From Pseudomonas sp. A-RE-19 (GTDB lineage Bacteria; Pseudomonadota; Gammaproteobacteria; Pseudomonadales; Pseudomonadaceae), in assembly GCF_019956555.1 (NCBI RefSeq), contig NZ_JAHBDQ010000003.1, positions 1-64,000 of the forward strand: a DNA stretch of 64,000 nt. The letters run 5' to 3'. The notes under the pieces are model-generated. The model did not search any database. It was not told the origin of the DNA and saw only the letters and a list, made by a program, of their open reading frames with translations. Shown one piece after another: positions 1 to 8,656 of this stretch (within the stretch, counting starts at the first letter, position 1; each line of letters starts with the position of its first letter). A program made the position numbers and the translations under genes.

Positions 1-11
1 GGGTTGGGGGG

Positions 12-770
12 ATGGGGCTTGGGCTGCTCAGCTTTATGCAAAGTGGTGAGCCTGAAGGGCTGTTTATCATGCTTGGTATATGCGGTCCCTTGTTCCTAGT
101 GCCATTTTTATGGGAAACCCTTCGTCCTCTACCACTGCCCATTGTGTTTAACCGCCGTACCCGCGAAGTGTACTTCGATCATGATGGCGATCTTTACCAC
201 GCCCCGTGGGATGGCATCTCAGCGGTCGCCAATGAATTTCACTTAGTCGGGACCCAAATCGGTGGCATGCAAAACGCTTCACTGGAAATTCGCATGTGGA
301 AGTTTGAAGAGCCGGAAACAGCTGTGATGGTGAGCCTAGGTTCCCCCTTTGGTAAATCACTGGAGATGCAAAAAGGCTTTTGGGAATACATCCGTTCCTA
401 CATGAACAACGGCCCTTATTTCGACGAGAACGGTAATCACAGTGAGTCGGATGCATTTGTAAAAAGCCAGCTGTCCGTTCGACCCAAAATGAGTGACAGC
501 TTCAAGCAAACACTGGCGCAGTTAAAACAGGCGAAGAACGACGCGGGTGGAAAAAACTACTTAGGCGCCAGCGATGTTGCAAAACTGATACTCGAGCCAC
601 TGCTCTACCCGCAGGATCGAATTCAAGAACTCACCTACAGTCTTGCTAAACGCCGCTCCCGCAACCTATGGCCAAAGATTGTCACTGACCGCCTTCAAGC
701 CAATGGCCCTACCACTCGGCTTGTCGATCTGGAACACGAGCAGGGTTATGGCGTACCGAAGGAAGGTTGA
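12..770 (+). CDS. DUF6708-like membrane-associated protein (5' end may lie outside the window)
   Basis: Reads 252 residues from the ATG at 12, but the frame is open to the window edge, so the true start may be further upstream. One hydrophobic segment (about residues 18-35) is followed by a short beta-rich region with a VFNRRTREVYFDHDG motif, then a soluble helical C-terminal half. That layout, with a membrane segment and then a 'NRxTxxVY' strand, is what I know from DUF6708 proteins, which are often found beside type VI secretion effector genes. No effector, VgrG or PAAR gene is visible here, so such a context can only be outside the window. The function is unknown. The family call is from pattern memory and is moderately secure; the reading frame itself is well supported by length and codon use. 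Confidence 0.6.
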   Translation: MGLGLLSFMQSGEPEGLFIMLGICGPLFLVPFLWETLRPLPLPIVFNRRTREVYFDHDGDLYHAPWDGISAVANEFHLVGTQIGGMQNASLEIRMWKFEEPETAVMVSLGSPFGKSLEMQKGFWEYIRSYMNNGPYFDENGNHSESDAFVKSQLSVRPKMSDSFKQTLAQLKQAKNDAGGKNYLGASDVAKLILEPLLYPQDRIQELTYSLAKRRSRNLWPKIVTDRLQANGPTTRLVDLEHEQGYGVPKEG

Positions 771-926
771 TCTATCCCCCACGAGCGGTAAAAAATCAAA
801 GAAAGAGGCATTTCCGAGAAAGGTGTAGGACGGCTCCGAGACGTATAAACCGGGTTTTTCTTCGCTTAAGGCTCACCTATAGTTTGTCCGTCGCCGACGA
901 ATCGGTGACGGACCTTAGCCGGTCGT
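771..926. other. intergenic stretch with a 12-bp hairpin at 886-913
   Basis: No gene is seen here. An inverted repeat with arms at 886-897 and 902-913 closes on a CGAA loop (11 of 12 positions pair plainly). It has no T-run after it, so it is not a typical terminator. It ends 13 bp upstream of the -35 box of the promoter at 927-956 and could be an operator or transcript-end structure. Confidence 0.5.
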
Positions 927-956
927 TTGAGAGGAATGCACGAGCGCCCGTATAAT
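927..956 (+). promoter_or_regulatory. sigma-70 type promoter for the gene at 1125
   Basis: TTGAGA at 927-932 and a perfect TATAAT at 951-956 are separated by 18 bp. Transcription would start near 963, giving a leader of about 160 nt that contains the structured element at 996-1060. Confidence 0.65.
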
Positions 957-995
957 CGCGGCGCAATTTGCTGCCTGACATATCTGTCTATGGTG

Positions 996-1060
996 GCTGT
1001 GCGTGGGACACCTTCGGGTGTGCCGGGTTCCTCTGACCGGTCGGCTAACCCACGTACAGC
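996..1060 (+). ncRNA. three-way-junction leader RNA with an anti-Shine-Dalgarno loop (C4-like architecture)
   Basis: Seen directly: a 12-bp closing stem (996-1007 with 1049-1060, one G-U pair), a 5-bp hairpin capped by a UUCG tetraloop (1008-1012 with 1017-1021), and a 4-bp CCGG hairpin (1023-1026 with 1037-1040) with a 10-nt loop. The loop bases 1028-1036 (TTCCTCTGA) are complementary to 1107-1116, the Shine-Dalgarno region of the downstream gene, with one bulged A at 1111. Loop-to-SD pairing by a small junction RNA is the principle of phage P1-type C4 antisense RNA, and the architecture resembles it. Whether this is the same family, and whether it acts in cis or as a processed trans RNA, is inference. 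Confidence 0.6.
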
Positions 1061-1124
1061 TGCCACTCCATTCGATTAGCCGCGAAAAGGGTGGGAGTTT
1101 CATCTTTCAGAAGGAATTCATACC

Positions 1125-1394
1125 ATGTCCAGATACCACCCGCTCCAAGGCAACTTCAGCGTCGGCCCGACGCTGTACATCGACACCGAAGCCCGCGCTT
1201 CCGATCTCCTCGAAACCGCCGTCCACCGACTCAAAGCCGCGCGCAATCTGCTCAACAGCGTCACCTGCCTGTGCGTCAAAGACGCCGAAGGACACGACCT
1301 GGAGCATTTCGCCAACGCTGCGCATATGTTGATACAGGACGGCTGCGACGCCTTGGATGCACTGGGTTGGAAGCTGGAAAAAGCAGCACCCTGA
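1125..1394 (+). CDS. small DUF3077/DUF6124-like protein
   Basis: Encodes 89 residues without a signal peptide or membrane segment. After a short 'FSVGPTLYIDTEARASDLLE' type N-terminus the rest is predicted helical (HRLKAARNLLNSVTCL, then HFANAAHMLIQDGCDAL). This matches the pattern of small Pseudomonas-restricted proteins called DUF3077 or DUF6124, whose role is unknown. The ATG at 1125 is preceded by AAGGA at 1111-1115, and that site is complementary to a loop in the upstream leader RNA. A strong terminator follows at once, so the gene is monocistronic. Family name is moderately sure; function unknown. Confidence 0.7.
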   Translation: MSRYHPLQGNFSVGPTLYIDTEARASDLLETAVHRLKAARNLLNSVTCLCVKDAEGHDLEHFANAAHMLIQDGCDALDALGWKLEKAAP

Positions 1395-1400
1395 AACCAG

Positions 1401-1429
1401 AAAGCCGCGAAATGATCGCGGCTTTTTTG
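1401..1429 (+). terminator. Rho-independent terminator of the gene at 1125
   Basis: GCCGCGA at 1404-1410 pairs with TCGCGGC at 1416-1422 and is followed by a run of six T. Confidence 0.9.
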
Positions 1430-1443
1430 TGTGGCACTTAAAC

Positions 1444-1537
1444 CCTGTGGGAGCGAGCTTGCTCGCGAAGGGGGCATCAGCTTCAACATCAATGTTGACT
1501 GACATACCGCTTTCGCGAGCAAGCTCGCTCCCACAGG
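1444..1537. repeat. REP pair (GTGGGAGCGAGC type), inverted
   Basis: Two inverted copies of the motif TGTGGGAGCGAGCTTGCTCG and its extension face each other about 45 bp apart, filling the gap before the end of rsgA. Same family as the elements near 20291, 40724, 47693, 56251 and 61320. Confidence 0.85.
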
Positions 1538-1548
1538 TTCATCCCTGT

Positions 1549-2580
1549 CTAGTAGCTGGTTTCCGGCAGGCTAGCGATGATCGACCGATAGCTGTTCATC
1601 CGTTGCTGCTGCACGCGGCCTTCTTCAAGAGCCTTGAGCAGGGCGCAACCCGGCTCGCGGTCGTGTTTGCAGTCGCGGAAGCGGCAGGTGCCGATCAGGT
1701 CGTTGAACTCGATGAAACCGGCTTCGACGTCGGCGCGGCTGACGTGACCCAGGCCGAACTCGCGGATACCCGGGGAGTCGATCAACTCACCGCCACCGGG
1801 GAAGTGGAACAACCGCGCGGTAGTCGTGGTGTGGGTGCCTTGGCCCGACAGTTCGGACAGTGGGCCGACACGGGTGTCGACTTCCGGCAGCAGGCTGTTG
1901 ACCAGCGACGACTTGCCGACGCCAGACTGGCCGACGAATACGCTGATGTGCCCGTCCAGCTGCTTCTGCAACAGCTCCATGCCATTGCCGTGGTGGGCCG
2001 ACACTTCCAGCACCGGGTAGCCCAGCGTGCGGTAAACCGCCAGCAAGGCATTCAGCGCCGGGGCGTTCTGCTCGTCGATCAAGTCGAATTTGTTCAGCAG
2101 CAGCAACGGTCGAATGCCCGCGTGTTCTGCGGCGACCAGGTAACGGTCGATCAGGTTGGCGTGAGGCTCGGGCAGCGGCGCGAAGACGATGACGATCAAA
2201 TCGACGTTGGCTGCCACTGGCTTGAGCTGCCCACGGCTGTCTGGACGGCAGAGCTCGGTTTTACGCGGCAGTTGCGCCACGATCACACCGATGCCCTGGT
2301 TGCCGGCACGCCACACAACCTGATCGCCGGTCACCAGCGCTGGGAGGTTGGCGCGCAAATGGCAGCGGAACACCTGGCCGGCCAATTCGCCATCGAGGGC
2401 CTCGACTTCGACCTGCACACCGAAGTGCGCGATCACCAGACCCGTCTGTTCCGGACCCAGGTCGCCGCCTTCGAGTGCCTCGACAGCCGAGGACTCGCGT
2501 TTGGCGGCGCGGGCAGCGCGCTCGCCCTGAATCTTTTCGATGCGCCAGTTTTGACGACGATTGAGTTGGCGTTTGGCCAT
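1549..2580 (-). CDS. rsgA: small ribosomal subunit biogenesis GTPase RsgA
   Basis: Encodes 343 residues. RsgA binds the 30S subunit and uses GTP hydrolysis in late maturation, checking the decoding centre. Visible features are a basic N-terminal tail, an OB-fold region (about 45-110), a circularly permuted GTPase domain in which the NKFD motif (near 163) precedes GQSGVGKSS (near 215) and DSPG, and a C-terminal zinc-binding segment with the Cys/His cluster [14 protein letters not shown] (near 300). The order NKxD before the Walker A loop is diagnostic of this family. It is divergent from orn, with about 107 bp between them that must carry both promoters. Complete and typical in length. Confidence 0.96.
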   Translation of the reverse strand: MAKRQLNRRQNWRIEKIQGERAARAAKRESSAVEALEGGDLGPEQTGLVIAHFGVQVEVEALDGELAGQVFRCHLRANLPALVTGDQVVWRAGNQGIGVIVAQLPRKTELCRPDSRGQLKPVAANVDLIVIVFAPLPEPHANLIDRYLVAAEHAGIRPLLLLNKFDLIDEQNAPALNALLAVYRTLGYPVLEVSAHHGNGMELLQKQLDGHISVFVGQSGVGKSSLVNSLLPEVDTRVGPLSELSGQGTHTTTTARLFHFPGGGELIDSPGIREFGLGHVSRADVEAGFIEFNDLIGTCRFRDCKHDREPGCALLKALEEGRVQQQRMNSYRSIIASLPETSY

Positions 2581-2687
2581 GGGTGTTCCGTATCAAGAAT
2601 GCAGCGATTAGGTAAAACGGCCGCGAGTTTAGCACGCCCGGGCGCCGGCCTAGGCTAAACTGCGCACCTACGCCGAGGAGCCGACTC

Positions 2688-3230
2688 ATGCAAAACCCGC
2701 TGAACCTGATCTGGATCGACCTGGAAATGACCGGTCTGAACCCTGATACCGACGTCATCATCGAGATGGCCACCATCGTCACCGACAGTGATTTGAACAC
2801 CTTGGCCGAAGGTCCGGTGATCGCCATTCATCACAGCGACGAGATCCTCGCCGGCATGGACGAGTGGAATACCCGTCAGCACGGTGGCTCCGGGCTGACC
2901 CAACGCGTTCGCGACAGCCGCATCAGCATGGCCGAAGCCGAAGCCCAGACCATCGCCTTCCTGGAGAAATGGGTGCCGAAGGGCAAGTCGCCGATCTGTG
3001 GCAACAGCATCTGCCAGGACCGTCGCTTCCTTTATACCCACATGAAATCCCTGGAAAGCTACTTCCACTACCGCAACCTTGACGTGTCGACCCTCAAAGA
3101 GTTGGCCGCGCGCTGGGCACCGGACGTACGCGACAGCTTCAAAAAGGGCAGCACCCACCTGGCCCTGGACGACATCCGCGAATCGATCGCCGAGCTGCAG
3201 CACTACCGCAAGCACTTCATCAAGTTCTGA
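2688..3230 (+). CDS. orn: oligoribonuclease
   Basis: Encodes 180 residues. Orn degrades 2-5 nt RNA and the linear dinucleotide pGpG, so it completes RNA turnover and cyclic-di-GMP breakdown. It is a DEDDh exonuclease: IDLEMTGL near residue 12 supplies Asp and Glu, an Asp follows in the central region, and THLALDDI near 157 supplies the His and last Asp. Start ATG at 2688 follows GAGGAG at 2675-2680. The gene stands alone and is divergent from rsgA, as in other pseudomonads. Confidence 0.97.
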   Translation: MQNPLNLIWIDLEMTGLNPDTDVIIEMATIVTDSDLNTLAEGPVIAIHHSDEILAGMDEWNTRQHGGSGLTQRVRDSRISMAEAEAQTIAFLEKWVPKGKSPICGNSICQDRRFLYTHMKSLESYFHYRNLDVSTLKELAARWAPDVRDSFKKGSTHLALDDIRESIAELQHYRKHFIKF

Positions 3231-3253
3231 TTGGGTGGTGCCTGCTCTGACGC

Positions 3254-3321
3254 CTTCGCGGGCAAGCCTCGCTCCTACAGGATCTACGTTGTTCCTGTAG
3301 GAGCGAGGCTTGCCCGCGAAG
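3254..3321. repeat. REP pair (GTAGGAGCGAGGCTTGCCCGCG type), inverted
   Basis: Two inverted copies of CTTCGCGGGCAAGCCTCGCT and its extension lie back to back directly after orn. Same subfamily as those near 31201, 42648 and 57326. Confidence 0.85.
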
Positions 3322-3410
3322 AAGGCGATGCGGTCTGTCAGAGTAAATGCCCCCTTTTGGTGCCCTGACGATCTGAGTAGACTGCGCGCCTTCTTGTAAG
3401 GACCGCCACC

Positions 3411-4022
3411 ATGTTGCTGATGCTCTACCTGATCGCCATTACCGCCGAAGCCATGACCGGCGCCCTGTCTGCGGGCCGTCGCGGCATGGACTGGTTTGGC
3501 GTGGTGCTGATTGCGTGCGTCACGGCGTTGGGGGGCGGATCGGTGCGTGATGTGTTGCTCGGTCACTACCCGCTGACCTGGGTCAAACACCCGGAATACC
3601 TGGTGCTGACCTCTGTCGCGGCGATGCTGACGATCTTCATCGCCCGCTGGATGCGCCATCTGCGCTCGCTGTTTCTGGTGCTCGACGCCGTGGGCCTGGT
3701 GGCTTTTACCCTGATTGGCTGCATGATCGCCCTGGAAATGGGCCACGGCATGCTGGTGGCCTCGGTCAGCGGCGTGATCACCGGGGTATTTGGCGGCATC
3801 CTGCGAGACATCTTCTGCAACGACATCCCGCTGATCTTCCGCCGCGAACTCTACGCCAGCGTCTCGTTTGCCGCGGCGTGGTGCTATCTGCTTTGCATCT
3901 ACCTGCAATTACCCGGTGAGCAGTCGATCCTGATCACCCTGTTCGGCGGCTTCCTGCTGCGTTTGCTGGCGATCCGTTTCCACTGGGAAATGCCCAAGTT
4001 CGTTTACAACGACGAGGCTTGA
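3411..4022 (+). CDS. TRIC-family (UPF0126, YicG-like) cation channel protein
   Basis: Encodes 203 residues with seven predicted membrane helices. Two glycine-rich motifs with a following RD pair, GGGSVRDVLLG (near 44) and GVFGGILRDI (near 127), mark the internal duplication typical of bacterial trimeric intracellular cation channels (earlier UPF0126). The bacterial proteins form K+-permeable trimers in vitro; the physiological role is not settled. The start at 3411 follows AAGGA. It is a single gene bounded by repeat elements on both sides. Confidence 0.88.
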   Translation: MLLMLYLIAITAEAMTGALSAGRRGMDWFGVVLIACVTALGGGSVRDVLLGHYPLTWVKHPEYLVLTSVAAMLTIFIARWMRHLRSLFLVLDAVGLVAFTLIGCMIALEMGHGMLVASVSGVITGVFGGILRDIFCNDIPLIFRRELYASVSFAAAWCYLLCIYLQLPGEQSILITLFGGFLLRLLAIRFHWEMPKFVYNDEA

Positions 4023-4065
4023 CGCTCACGAAATACGCCTCATCTCCCAGGCTGTACTCATACCG

Positions 4066-4141
4066 GTAGGCGCTGCCGCAGGCTGCGATCTTTTGACGTT
4101 GATTGTTTAAGATCAAAAGATCGCAGCCTGCGGCAACTCCT
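4066..4141. repeat. REP pair (GCCGCAGGCTGCGATCTTTTGA type), inverted
   Basis: Two inverted copies around a short AT-rich centre. The right arm ends exactly at the queG stop codon, so the element forms the 3' end of that transcript. Confidence 0.85.
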
Positions 4142-5204
4142 ATGCCAGACCGTGTTGTTTCAGGGCCCATTCGACGTGTTCGCGCACCAGTTCCGACGGA
4201 TAGTCCCGCCGAGCCTTCAGCGCTTCCAGCACCGGAATGCTCGACGGTGCATTACCCAGACCGACCGCCAGATTGCGTAACCAGCGTTCGTAACCCGCGC
4301 GTCTGAGCGGTGAGCCCTCGGTGCTGCTGAGGAATTTTTCTTCGTCCCACATGAACAGCTCGGCCAGTTCGGCGTTGTCCAGATTGTGCCGAGGCTTGAA
4401 GTCGCTTTCCCCGGAGGGGCGGGCAAAGCGGTTCCACGGGCAGACGATCTGGCAGTCATCGCAACCGAACACCCGATTGCCAATCAATGGCCGCAAATCT
4501 TCCGGGATCGCGCTTTTCAGTTCGATGGTCAGGTACGAAATGCAGCGCCGGGCGTCCAGTACATACGGACCGACGAAGGCGTTGGTCGGGCAGATGTCCA
4601 GACACGCGGTGCAGCGACCGCAATGCTCGGTGGCGTGGGGCGGGTCGACCGGCAGCGGCAGGTCGACGAACAGTTCGCTGAGAAAGAAGTAACTGCCGGC
4701 CTTGCGATTCAAGACCAGCGTGTTTTTGCCGATCCAGCCCAGGCCAGCCTGTTCGGCGATGGCTTTTTCCAGCACCGGGGCGCTGTCGACAAAGGCGCGG
4801 TAGCCAAACGGGCCGATCACTGCCTGAATTTTTTCCGCCAGTTGTTGCACGCGTTTACGAATCAATTTGTGGTAATCGCGGCCCAAGGCATACCGTGAGA
4901 CGTAGGCTTTTTCCGGTTGGGCCAGGCGCTTGGCCATTTCGGTGTCGCCCGGCAGGTAGTCCATGCGCAGGGAAACCACGCGCAAAGTGCCTGGCACCAG
5001 CTCTTCCGGGTGTGAGCGTTTGCTGCCGTGGGCGCCCATGTAGTCCATTTCACCGTGGTAGCCGGCCGCGAGCCAGCGCTCCAGGTGCTGCTCATGCTCG
5101 GCCAGATCGAGGCCGCTGATGCCGACTTGCTGAAAGCCCAGCTCGCGGCCCCAGTCCTTGATGGATTGGGCGAGGGCGGGCAGGTCTGTGGTAATTGCGG
5201 GCAT
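4140..5204 (-). CDS. queG: epoxyqueuosine reductase QueG
   Basis: Encodes 354 residues from the start at 5204; an upstream in-frame ATG at 5276 would add 24 atypical residues and overlap nnr, so it was rejected. QueG uses cobalamin and two [4Fe-4S] clusters for the last step of queuosine formation in tRNA (epoxyqueuosine to queuosine). The ferredoxin-like cluster motifs CGRCTACLDICP (near 191) and CDDCQIVCPW (near 247) are intact. A C-terminal helical HEAT-like segment follows. It diverges from nnr with a 63-bp gap. Confidence 0.95.
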   Translation of the reverse strand: MPAITTDLPALAQSIKDWGRELGFQQVGISGLDLAEHEQHLERWLAAGYHGEMDYMGAHGSKRSHPEELVPGTLRVVSLRMDYLPGDTEMAKRLAQPEKAYVSRYALGRDYHKLIRKRVQQLAEKIQAVIGPFGYRAFVDSAPVLEKAIAEQAGLGWIGKNTLVLNRKAGSYFFLSELFVDLPLPVDPPHATEHCGRCTACLDICPTNAFVGPYVLDARRCISYLTIELKSAIPEDLRPLIGNRVFGCDDCQIVCPWNRFARPSGESDFKPRHNLDNAELAELFMWDEEKFLSSTEGSPLRRAGYERWLRNLAVGLGNAPSSIPVLEALKARRDYPSELVREHVEWALKQHGLA

Positions 5205-5267
5205 GGGGCGAGAGAAACCGGAGCTGAGGTGCGTATAATTCTGCCAGACATCGGAGCCTGAAGACGC

Positions 5268-6767
5268 ATGCCGCACACTAAAGATGAATTACCCGACGCG
5301 CTGTATAGCGCGGCGCAAGTCCGAGGGCTCGATGCAAGCCTGATTGCGGCCGGTACGCCGGGCTTCGAATTGATGCAGCGTGCGGCGCGGGCGACCTGGC
5401 GTGCGCTGGTCCGTCATTGGCCGGCGGCGCACGAATTGAGCGTGGTGGCCGGCCACGGCAATAACGCCGGCGACGGTTACCTGGTGGCCGTGCTGGCCCG
5501 GCGTGCCGGCTGGCACGTACGGGTGCTGGCCGCCGGTGACCCAGGGCGTTTGCAGGGCGATGCGGCGTCGGCCCATGCCGAGGCAGTAGCCGAAGGCGTC
5601 GCCATTCAAGGCTGGAGCGCGCACTCCGAATTACGCGGCATCGTGCTGGATGCCTTGCTCGGCACCGGCCTGACCGGTGACGTGCGCGAGCCGTATGCCG
5701 GCGCCATTGCCGCGATCAACGCCAGTGGGCTACCGGTGGTGGCGGTGGATATCCCCTCGGGGCTGTGCGCCAATACGGGCCGCATGCTTGGCATTGCGAT
5801 CCGGGCAGACCTGACGGTGACGTTCGTCGGTTTGAAACCGGGCCTGTTCACCGGTGACGCTGCGGATGTGGTTGGCGATCTGGTCTTCAACGATCTGCAA
5901 GCCGCCCCCGAGACATTTATCGGGGCCACGGTCAGCGCTCGTCGCCTGACGGCCGGTAATGTGCCGCGTCTGACCTGTCGCGCTCCAACGTCCCACAAAG
6001 GCAATTTTGGCCACGTATTGCTCATCGGCGGTGATCGCGGTTTTGGCGGCGCCATCCTGCTCAGTGCACAAAGTGCCCTGCGCAGCGGTGCCGGCATGGT
6101 GTCCGTGGCCACTCGCGGCGAGCATGTTCCGGCTGCATTGGCGCGATTGCCTGAAGCGATGGTGCTCGGCACTTCGTCGGCCAATCAATTAATGGGCCTG
6201 CTTGAGAAGGCAACCGTGCTGGTCGTCGGCCCGGGGCTGGGGCAGGCCGCCTGGGGATGCAGTCTGTTGTCGGCCGCGGCCAATGCGTCACTGCCGCAGG
6301 TCTGGGACGCCGATGCGTTGAACCTGTTGGCCGAAGGTAGTGTGAGCTTGCCCACAGGTTGTGTTATCACGCCGCACCCGGGCGAAGCGGCGCGATTGCT
6401 GGGGATATCGACGGCCGAGGTTCAGGCCGACCGTCCGGCTGCTGCCCATGCATTGAGCAAAAAATATACAGCGGTGGTGATCCTCAAAGGCGCCGGCAGT
6501 TTGATCGCCAGCCCGGACGGACGCCTTTCACTGTGTCATCAGGGCCATCCGGCCATGGCATCCGCCGGTTTGGGCGATGTGCTGGCCGGGCTGGTCGGTG
6601 CCTTGCTCGCTCAGGGCATGGACGCGTATGACGCGGCGTGCCTGGCGGTCTGGCTGCACGCCAATGCCGGCGCGCAACAAGGTAAATTCGGCCGTGGGCT
6701 GGCGGCCAGTGATCTGATTCCAGCCATTCGTCAGTTGTTGGAGGAGCAAGCACCGTGTCTGAAGTAA
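5268..6767 (+). CDS. nnr: bifunctional NAD(P)H-hydrate epimerase / ADP-dependent NAD(P)H-hydrate dehydratase
   Basis: Encodes 499 residues of a metabolite-repair enzyme that restores damaged hydrated NADH and NADPH. The N-terminal epimerase (YjeF_N) domain carries GHGNNAGDG near residue 63; the C-terminal ribokinase-like dehydratase domain carries the ADP-site motif SAGLGDVLAG near 431. It is the first gene of a tightly packed series: it overlaps tsaE by 13 bp, and amiC, mutL and miaA follow with no gaps, so co-transcription is likely. Confidence 0.95.
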   Translation: MPHTKDELPDALYSAAQVRGLDASLIAAGTPGFELMQRAARATWRALVRHWPAAHELSVVAGHGNNAGDGYLVAVLARRAGWHVRVLAAGDPGRLQGDAASAHAEAVAEGVAIQGWSAHSELRGIVLDALLGTGLTGDVREPYAGAIAAINASGLPVVAVDIPSGLCANTGRMLGIAIRADLTVTFVGLKPGLFTGDAADVVGDLVFNDLQAAPETFIGATVSARRLTAGNVPRLTCRAPTSHKGNFGHVLLIGGDRGFGGAILLSAQSALRSGAGMVSVATRGEHVPAALARLPEAMVLGTSSANQLMGLLEKATVLVVGPGLGQAAWGCSLLSAAANASLPQVWDADALNLLAEGSVSLPTGCVITPHPGEAARLLGISTAEVQADRPAAAHALSKKYTAVVILKGAGSLIASPDGRLSLCHQGHPAMASAGLGDVLAGLVGALLAQGMDAYDAACLAVWLHANAGAQQGKFGRGLAASDLIPAIRQLLEEQAPCLK

Positions 6768-7225
6768 CCCTGTACCTGGCTGATGAAGAGGCGATGACCG
6801 CGTTTGGCGCTCGCATCGCTCAAACCACCGAAGGGCATGGTCTGATTTTTCTCGAGGGGGATTTGGGCGCGGGGAAAACCACGCTGTCTCGAGGCATTAT
6901 TCGTGGCCTGGGACATACGGGTGCGGTAAAAAGTCCGACCTTCACCCTGGTCGAGCCTTACGAGATGGGTGAGGTCCGCGCCTTCCATTTCGACCTCTAT
7001 CGTCTGGTCGATCCGGAGGAGCTGGAGTACCTCGGCATCCGCGACTATTTCGAAGACGATGCACTGTGCCTGATCGAATGGCCCCGCAACGGTGCAGGCT
7101 TTTTGCCAAAGCCCGACCTGACCATTACCATTAGCCCGCAAGACAGCGGGCGTTCGCTGAAAATTTTGCCCCAGGGCTCGCGTGGCGAGTTGTGGTGTGC
7201 CGCTTTGGCATTGGAATCCAATTAA
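6755..7225 (+). CDS. tsaE: tRNA threonylcarbamoyladenosine biosynthesis ATPase TsaE
   Basis: Encodes 156 residues. TsaE is the ATPase that cycles the TsaBD complex during t6A37 synthesis on ANN-decoding tRNAs. The Walker A motif GDLGAGKTT is at residues 35-43, and an acidic DLYRL segment plus IEWP motif follow as expected. It overlaps nnr by 13 bp and is followed directly by amiC. Confidence 0.96.
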   Translation: MSEVTLYLADEEAMTAFGARIAQTTEGHGLIFLEGDLGAGKTTLSRGIIRGLGHTGAVKSPTFTLVEPYEMGEVRAFHFDLYRLVDPEELEYLGIRDYFEDDALCLIEWPRNGAGFLPKPDLTITISPQDSGRSLKILPQGSRGELWCAALALESN

Positions 7226-7240
7226 ATGATGGGGTTAGGT

Positions 7241-8656
7241 ATGCGCTTTCGCGCGTTGGTTGCTGCCGTAGGATTGTTGTTTTTGGCGGTGACCGTCGAC
7301 GCTGTGGCCGAGACGAAGGTCAACAGTGTTCGCCTGTGGCGGGCGCCGGACAACACGCGACTGGTGTTCGACCTGACAGGGCCCGTCCAGCACAGTGTCT
7401 TTACCCTGTCCTCCCCGGACCGGCTGGTGATCGACATCAATGGCGCGACCCTCGGTGCGCCGTTGAACATCAACACGTCGAACACCCCGATCACCGCCAT
7501 GCGTTCGGCTCAGCGTACGCCGACCGACCTGCGGGTGGTCATCGACCTGAAAAAGGCCGTCACGCCGAAAAGCTTTACCTTGGCGCCCAACGCCCAATAC
7601 GGTAATCGCCTGGTGGTCGACCTGTTCGATAACGCCGCCGACGCCGCGCCACCGCCAGCGCCAACGCCATCTGTGGCTACGGTGCCCGCTGTGCCCGTCA
7701 CGCCAGCCGAGCCATCGATCAAACTGCCGCCCGCTCCGGCCGGCAAGCGCGACATCATCGTGGTGATCGATGCCGGTCACGGCGGCGAAGACCCGGGCGC
7801 CTCGGGTTCTAGCGGTCAGCGTGAAAAGGATGTGGTGCTGGCCATCGCCCGTGAATTGCAGCGCCAGGTCAATGGCATGAAAGGCTTCCGCGCCGAGCTG
7901 ACGCGTACCGGCGACTACTTCATTCCATTGCGTGGCCGTACCGAAATCGCCCGCAAGAAGGGCGCCGATCTATTCGTTTCGATCCACGCCGACGCCGCAC
8001 CTTCGGCCGCCGCGTTCGGTGCGTCGGTGTTTGCCCTGTCCGACCGCGGCGCTACGTCGGAGACTGCCCGTTGGCTGGCCGACAGCGAGAACCGTTCCGA
8101 CTTGATCGGTGGTGCCGGCAACGTCAGCCTCGACGACAAGGACCGCATGCTGGCCGGCGTGCTGCTCGATTTGTCGATGACCGCTTCCCTCACGTCCAGC
8201 CTGAACGTTGGCCAGAAAGTACTGAGCAACATCGGCCGTGTCACGCCGCTGCACAAGCAGCGCGTGGAGCAAGCCGGGTTCATGGTGTTGAAGTCGCCGG
8301 ACATCCCGTCGATCCTGGTGGAAACCGGGTTTATCTCCAACGCCAACGAAGCTTCCAAGCTTGCCGCGGCGAATCACCAGCAGGCGCTGGCGCGTTCGAT
8401 CAGCAGCGGTGTGCGCCAGTTCTTCCAGCAGAATCCACCACCGGGCACTTACATTGCCTGGCTGCGCGATTCCGGCAAAATCGCTCAAGGCCCGCGTGAC
8501 CATCGGGTGAGCCCGGGCGAGACGCTGGCCATGATTGCCGTGCGTTACCAGGTGTCTCCTGCCACGCTGCGCAGCGCCAACAACCTGAAAAGCGATGAGC
8601 TGAAGATTGGTCAGACATTGACCATTCCAGGCACTGAACTGGCGGCCAAGGAATGA
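7241..8656 (+). CDS. amiB: N-acetylmuramoyl-L-alanine amidase (AmiB/AmiC type) with AMIN and LysM domains
   Basis: Encodes 471 residues from 7241; ATG codons at 7226 and 7229 are possible but 7241 has GGGG six bases upstream and gives a clean signal peptide (cut after about residue 23, VDAVA). An AMIN domain (about 25-130) targets the septum, a Pro/Ala-rich linker follows, then an Amidase_3 domain (about 170-400) with the zinc ligands in [11 protein letters not shown] and the catalytic Glu in VETGFISN. A single C-terminal LysM domain (about 420-465) binds peptidoglycan. The enzyme splits septal murein during daughter-cell separation. The LysM domain favours the AmiB type name used in pseudomonads. 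It overlaps mutL by 4 bp. Confidence 0.93.
   Translation: MRFRALVAAVGLLFLAVTVDAVAETKVNSVRLWRAPDNTRLVFDLTGPVQHSVFTLSSPDRLVIDINGATLGAPLNINTSNTPITAMRSAQRTPTDLRVVIDLKKAVTPKSFTLAPNAQYGNRLVVDLFDNAADAAPPPAPTPSVATVPAVPVTPAEPSIKLPPAPAGKRDIIVVIDAGHGGEDPGASGSSGQREKDVVLAIARELQRQVNGMKGFRAELTRTGDYFIPLRGRTEIARKKGADLFVSIHADAAPSAAAFGASVFALSDRGATSETARWLADSENRSDLIGGAGNVSLDDKDRMLAGVLLDLSMTASLTSSLNVGQKVLSNIGRVTPLHKQRVEQAGFMVLKSPDIPSILVETGFISNANEASKLAAANHQQALARSISSGVRQFFQQNPPPGTYIAWLRDSGKIAQGPRDHRVSPGETLAMIAVRYQVSPATLRSANNLKSDELKIGQTLTIPGTELAAKE

Noticed and set aside
1357..2658. Long open frame (433 codons) on the plus strand over rsgA
   Set aside because: It is antisense to an intact rsgA with all family motifs and has no domain of its own; long shadow frames are common in GC-rich DNA.
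2655..3908. 417-codon frame on the minus strand over orn and the TRIC gene
   Set aside because: Covers two well-supported genes on the other strand and has low-complexity His/Gln-rich composition.
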